This document shows positions 62,801 to 64,000 of a stretch of DNA of 64,000 bases, piece after piece. The notes under the pieces are model-generated. The model worked only from the letters and a program-made list of their open reading frames with translations. It searched no databases and was not told where the DNA came from. Origin of the DNA: Paragorgia papillata (Eukaryota > Cnidaria > Anthozoa > Scleralcyonacea > Coralliidae); the NCBI GenBank assembly GCA_035771165.1, contig JAWNZC010000354.1, positions 2,301,001 to 2,365,000 of the forward strand. Direction: 5' to 3'. Every line of letters starts with the position of its first letter. The stretch's first letter is position 1. A program made the translations under genes and the position numbers.

Positions 62801-64000
62801 TGCATGTGAGTGTGCATGCGAGTGTGCACGTGAGTGTACATGCGAGTGTGCATGTGAGTGTGCATGTGAGTGTGCATGCGAGTGTGCATGCGAGTGTGCA
62901 TGTGAGTGTACGTGTGAGTGTGCATGTGAGTGTGCATGTGAAGTGCACATGTGAGTGTACATGTGAGTGTGCATGTGAGTGTGCATGAGCGCTGTACATG
63001 TGAGTGTGCATGTGAGTGTACATGTGAGCGTTGTACATGTGAGCGTTGTACATGTGAGTGTGCATGTGAGTGTACATGTGAGCGTTGTACATGTGAGTGT
63101 GCATGTGCGTGTGCATGTGAGTGTACATGTGAGTGTATTACATGTGAGTGTACGTGTGAGTGTGCATGTGAGTGTGTCTTGTACATGTGCAGGTACATGT
63201 GCGCGTTATACATGTGCGCGTTATACATGTGCGCGTTATACATGTGCGCGTTATGCATGTGCGTGTTGTGCATGTGCAGGTACATGTGCGTGTTGTAAAT
63301 GTACGTATCTGTGCGTGTTGTACACGTACAACGTACAAGTCAATACAAAGCACGGCCGCTCATATTGAAAATATAGTACATGTATATCTTTTGTATTACC
63401 TTTCCGTGTCCTTGGGCACAGGGAACTGCACAACAATGTTATCAGCACACCTAAACACAGGGAGCACGACTAAAAGATCACGATGCTTAATATCTCAAGC
63501 TTAAATTAAAAACATTATTTGAAAATTTGAGCAGGACGAACATGCAACGTGACCGATGATTGGTTAGGTTTCTGGTGATGTACTCGTATTTTGATCTATA
63601 AAATAGGTTGCGTGAGTGAGTTGGGAGAATTCGAAAGTATTTATGTAAACCGTCGCCTACGGCTCGGGTTCACATAAACTTTCGAATTCTCCCAACTCAC
63701 TCTCCTGTTTGCATCAGGCTATATAAACACGGGCGGCCATTTTCTATTTCTTAACAATGATGAGGTCTTTGTTAGTTTTTGGGTTTTAGAGTTAGAGCTT
63801 AGCTTACGATTAGTGATTAGGCCAGCAAGACCAAACCATTAAAAACATATTTACATAATGATTTTACAATGGCTTCGGTCACGTCGCCGGACATGCATAG
63901 CAGAAAAAAGACCCTGGTTTTCAATGCAAGCTTCAGGTAAAAGAATAAAGCCATGTTATCTTCTTCTGGTATACTTACTTGTCAGATGGTATATTACAAT
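59867..64000 (-). CDS. AP4M1: AP-4 complex subunit mu, C-terminal part
   Basis: Six minus-strand exons join in frame: 64000-63979 (cut by the window), 63450-63400, 62358-62265, 60731-60676, 60540-60421 and 59891-59867 (stop). They give the end of a mu homology domain: ADNIVVQFPVPKDTE, VIEFSKAKNLVIWNLGKLQG, LRFEIPLFVCSRAQVKSLRV and a C terminus TTKWTRLITYSDSYVIRL. Mu subunits of adaptor complexes recognise tyrosine-type sorting signals in cargo tails with this domain. The KW-R----SD-YVIR ending and the short NLGKLQGG strand resemble AP-4 mu more than AP-1, -2 or -3 mu. The last coding exon is only 25 nt, behind a strong polypyrimidine acceptor. The N-terminal longin-like domain and most of the gene lie beyond 64000. 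Each intron shown is filled by repeats or fold-back elements. Family assignment is firm; the choice of AP-4 over another mu is good but made by eye. Confidence 0.82.
59958..60377. repeat. (GAAC)n array with a (GAACAGACAAAC)-type start
   Basis: The first ~130 bp mix GAAC, AGAC, AAAC and GAATAGAC units; then about 280 bp are pure GAAC/CGAA. It lies in the last intron of AP-4 mu, 66 bases from the 25-nt terminal coding exon and 43 bases from the upstream exon. All long frames across it (VRSFVRSF, TNERTNER) are repeat products. Confidence 0.95.
60768..60905. mobile_element. fold-back element
   Basis: ATTACACGGT and AAGATATGGATTTTATGTTC on the left match GAACATAAAATCCATATCTT and ACCGTGTAAT on the right. 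AP-4 mu intron. Confidence 0.75.
61086..61290. mobile_element. fold-back element
   Basis: TGGTTCATACATATATTATT and CTGGAAGGACAAAAT at the left are matched inversely by ATTTTGTCCTTCCAG and AATATATGTATGAACAATAT at the right. Same intron as the previous element. Confidence 0.65.
61563..61905. mobile_element. fold-back element
   Basis: The left arm has ACAACTTTTTTGTATCTCTC and GAGATGGTCTCTGACATCAG; the right arm has CTGACGTCAGAGACCATCTC and GATACAAAAAAGTTGT. The arms are about 120 bp. The 93-residue frame at 61798-62079 comes partly from its right arm. Confidence 0.75.
62025..62210. mobile_element. fold-back MITE family D, copy 2
   Basis: Close copy of 37519-37707: TATAGACCACTTTCATAATG at the left, CATTATGAAAGAGGTCTAT at the right. 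It ends 55 bases from the donor of the AP-4 mu exon 62358-62265. Confidence 0.85.
62650..63340. repeat. GT-rich minisatellite, unit about GTGCATGTGAGT
   Basis: 12-bp units alternating TGCATG, TACATG and CACGTG cores followed by TGAGTG or TGAGCG, over about 690 bp. It lies between AP-4 mu exons 63450-63400 and 62358-62265. The alternating purine-pyrimidine content suits Z-DNA. The Cys/His-rich frames are repeat products. Confidence 0.92.
63613..63710. mobile_element. fold-back element
   Basis: GAGTGAGTTGGGAGAATTCG on the left, CGAATTCTCCCAACTCACTC on the right, with a CGTCGCCTACGGCTCGGG centre. AP-4 mu intron. Confidence 0.8.

Noticed and set aside
62585..63368. Cys/His-rich frames up to 204 residues that might look like zinc-binding or keratin-associated proteins
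   Set aside because: Pure products of the GTGCATGTGAGT minisatellite, open on both strands.

Overview
The window is animal nuclear DNA. It is AT-rich and has several spliced genes with GT-AG introns, very repeat-rich introns and many fold-back DNA transposons. The gene families present (group II PAK kinase, AP-4 mu adaptin, hnRNP U/SAF-A, UDP-glycosyltransferases, tandem-CH protein) are metazoan. The non-LTR remnants and fold-back repeats suggest an invertebrate, perhaps a cnidarian; that placement is inference.

All recognised genes lie on the minus strand. From left to right: (1) a tandem calponin-homology actin-binding protein, nesprin/calmin-like, starting at 14546 and running left to at least 7761. 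A spectrin-repeat-like exon at 3142-3303 probably continues it, and the gene may run off the left edge. (2) A six-exon group II p21-activated kinase (17207-21825). (3) Two almost identical single-exon UDP-glycosyltransferases (23175-24746 and 29622-31178), a tandem segmental duplication that also carries a retrotransposon fragment downstream of each copy. (4) A twelve-exon hnRNP U-like gene (38624-57886) with SAP, SPRY, P-loop and RGG/Q-rich parts. (5) The 3' part of an AP-4 mu subunit gene (59867 to beyond 64000). Exon boundaries were set by hand from splice sites, reading phase and protein family continuity. The reading phase closes across all assembled exons of PAK, hnRNP U, AP-4 mu and the CH protein.

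The rest is dominated by mobile DNA. The 5' flanks of the two UGT copies act as natural empty and filled sites for each other. The UGT2 flank carries three separate insertions (260 bp at the start codon, 3.4 kb with a 9-bp target duplication, 0.6 kb with an 8-bp target duplication). The UGT1 flank carries a different nested insertion. A 1.5-kb giant palindrome lies between the two UGT genes. Introns hold a G-rich 17-bp minisatellite, a polypurine tract, a 34-G run, a 420-bp tetranucleotide array and a higher-order dimeric satellite of about 1,658 bp in hnRNP U intron 2.

The genes do not form an operon or an obvious pathway. I found no convincing new enzymatic or defence system. The most unusual content is the transposon architecture and the intronic satellite.
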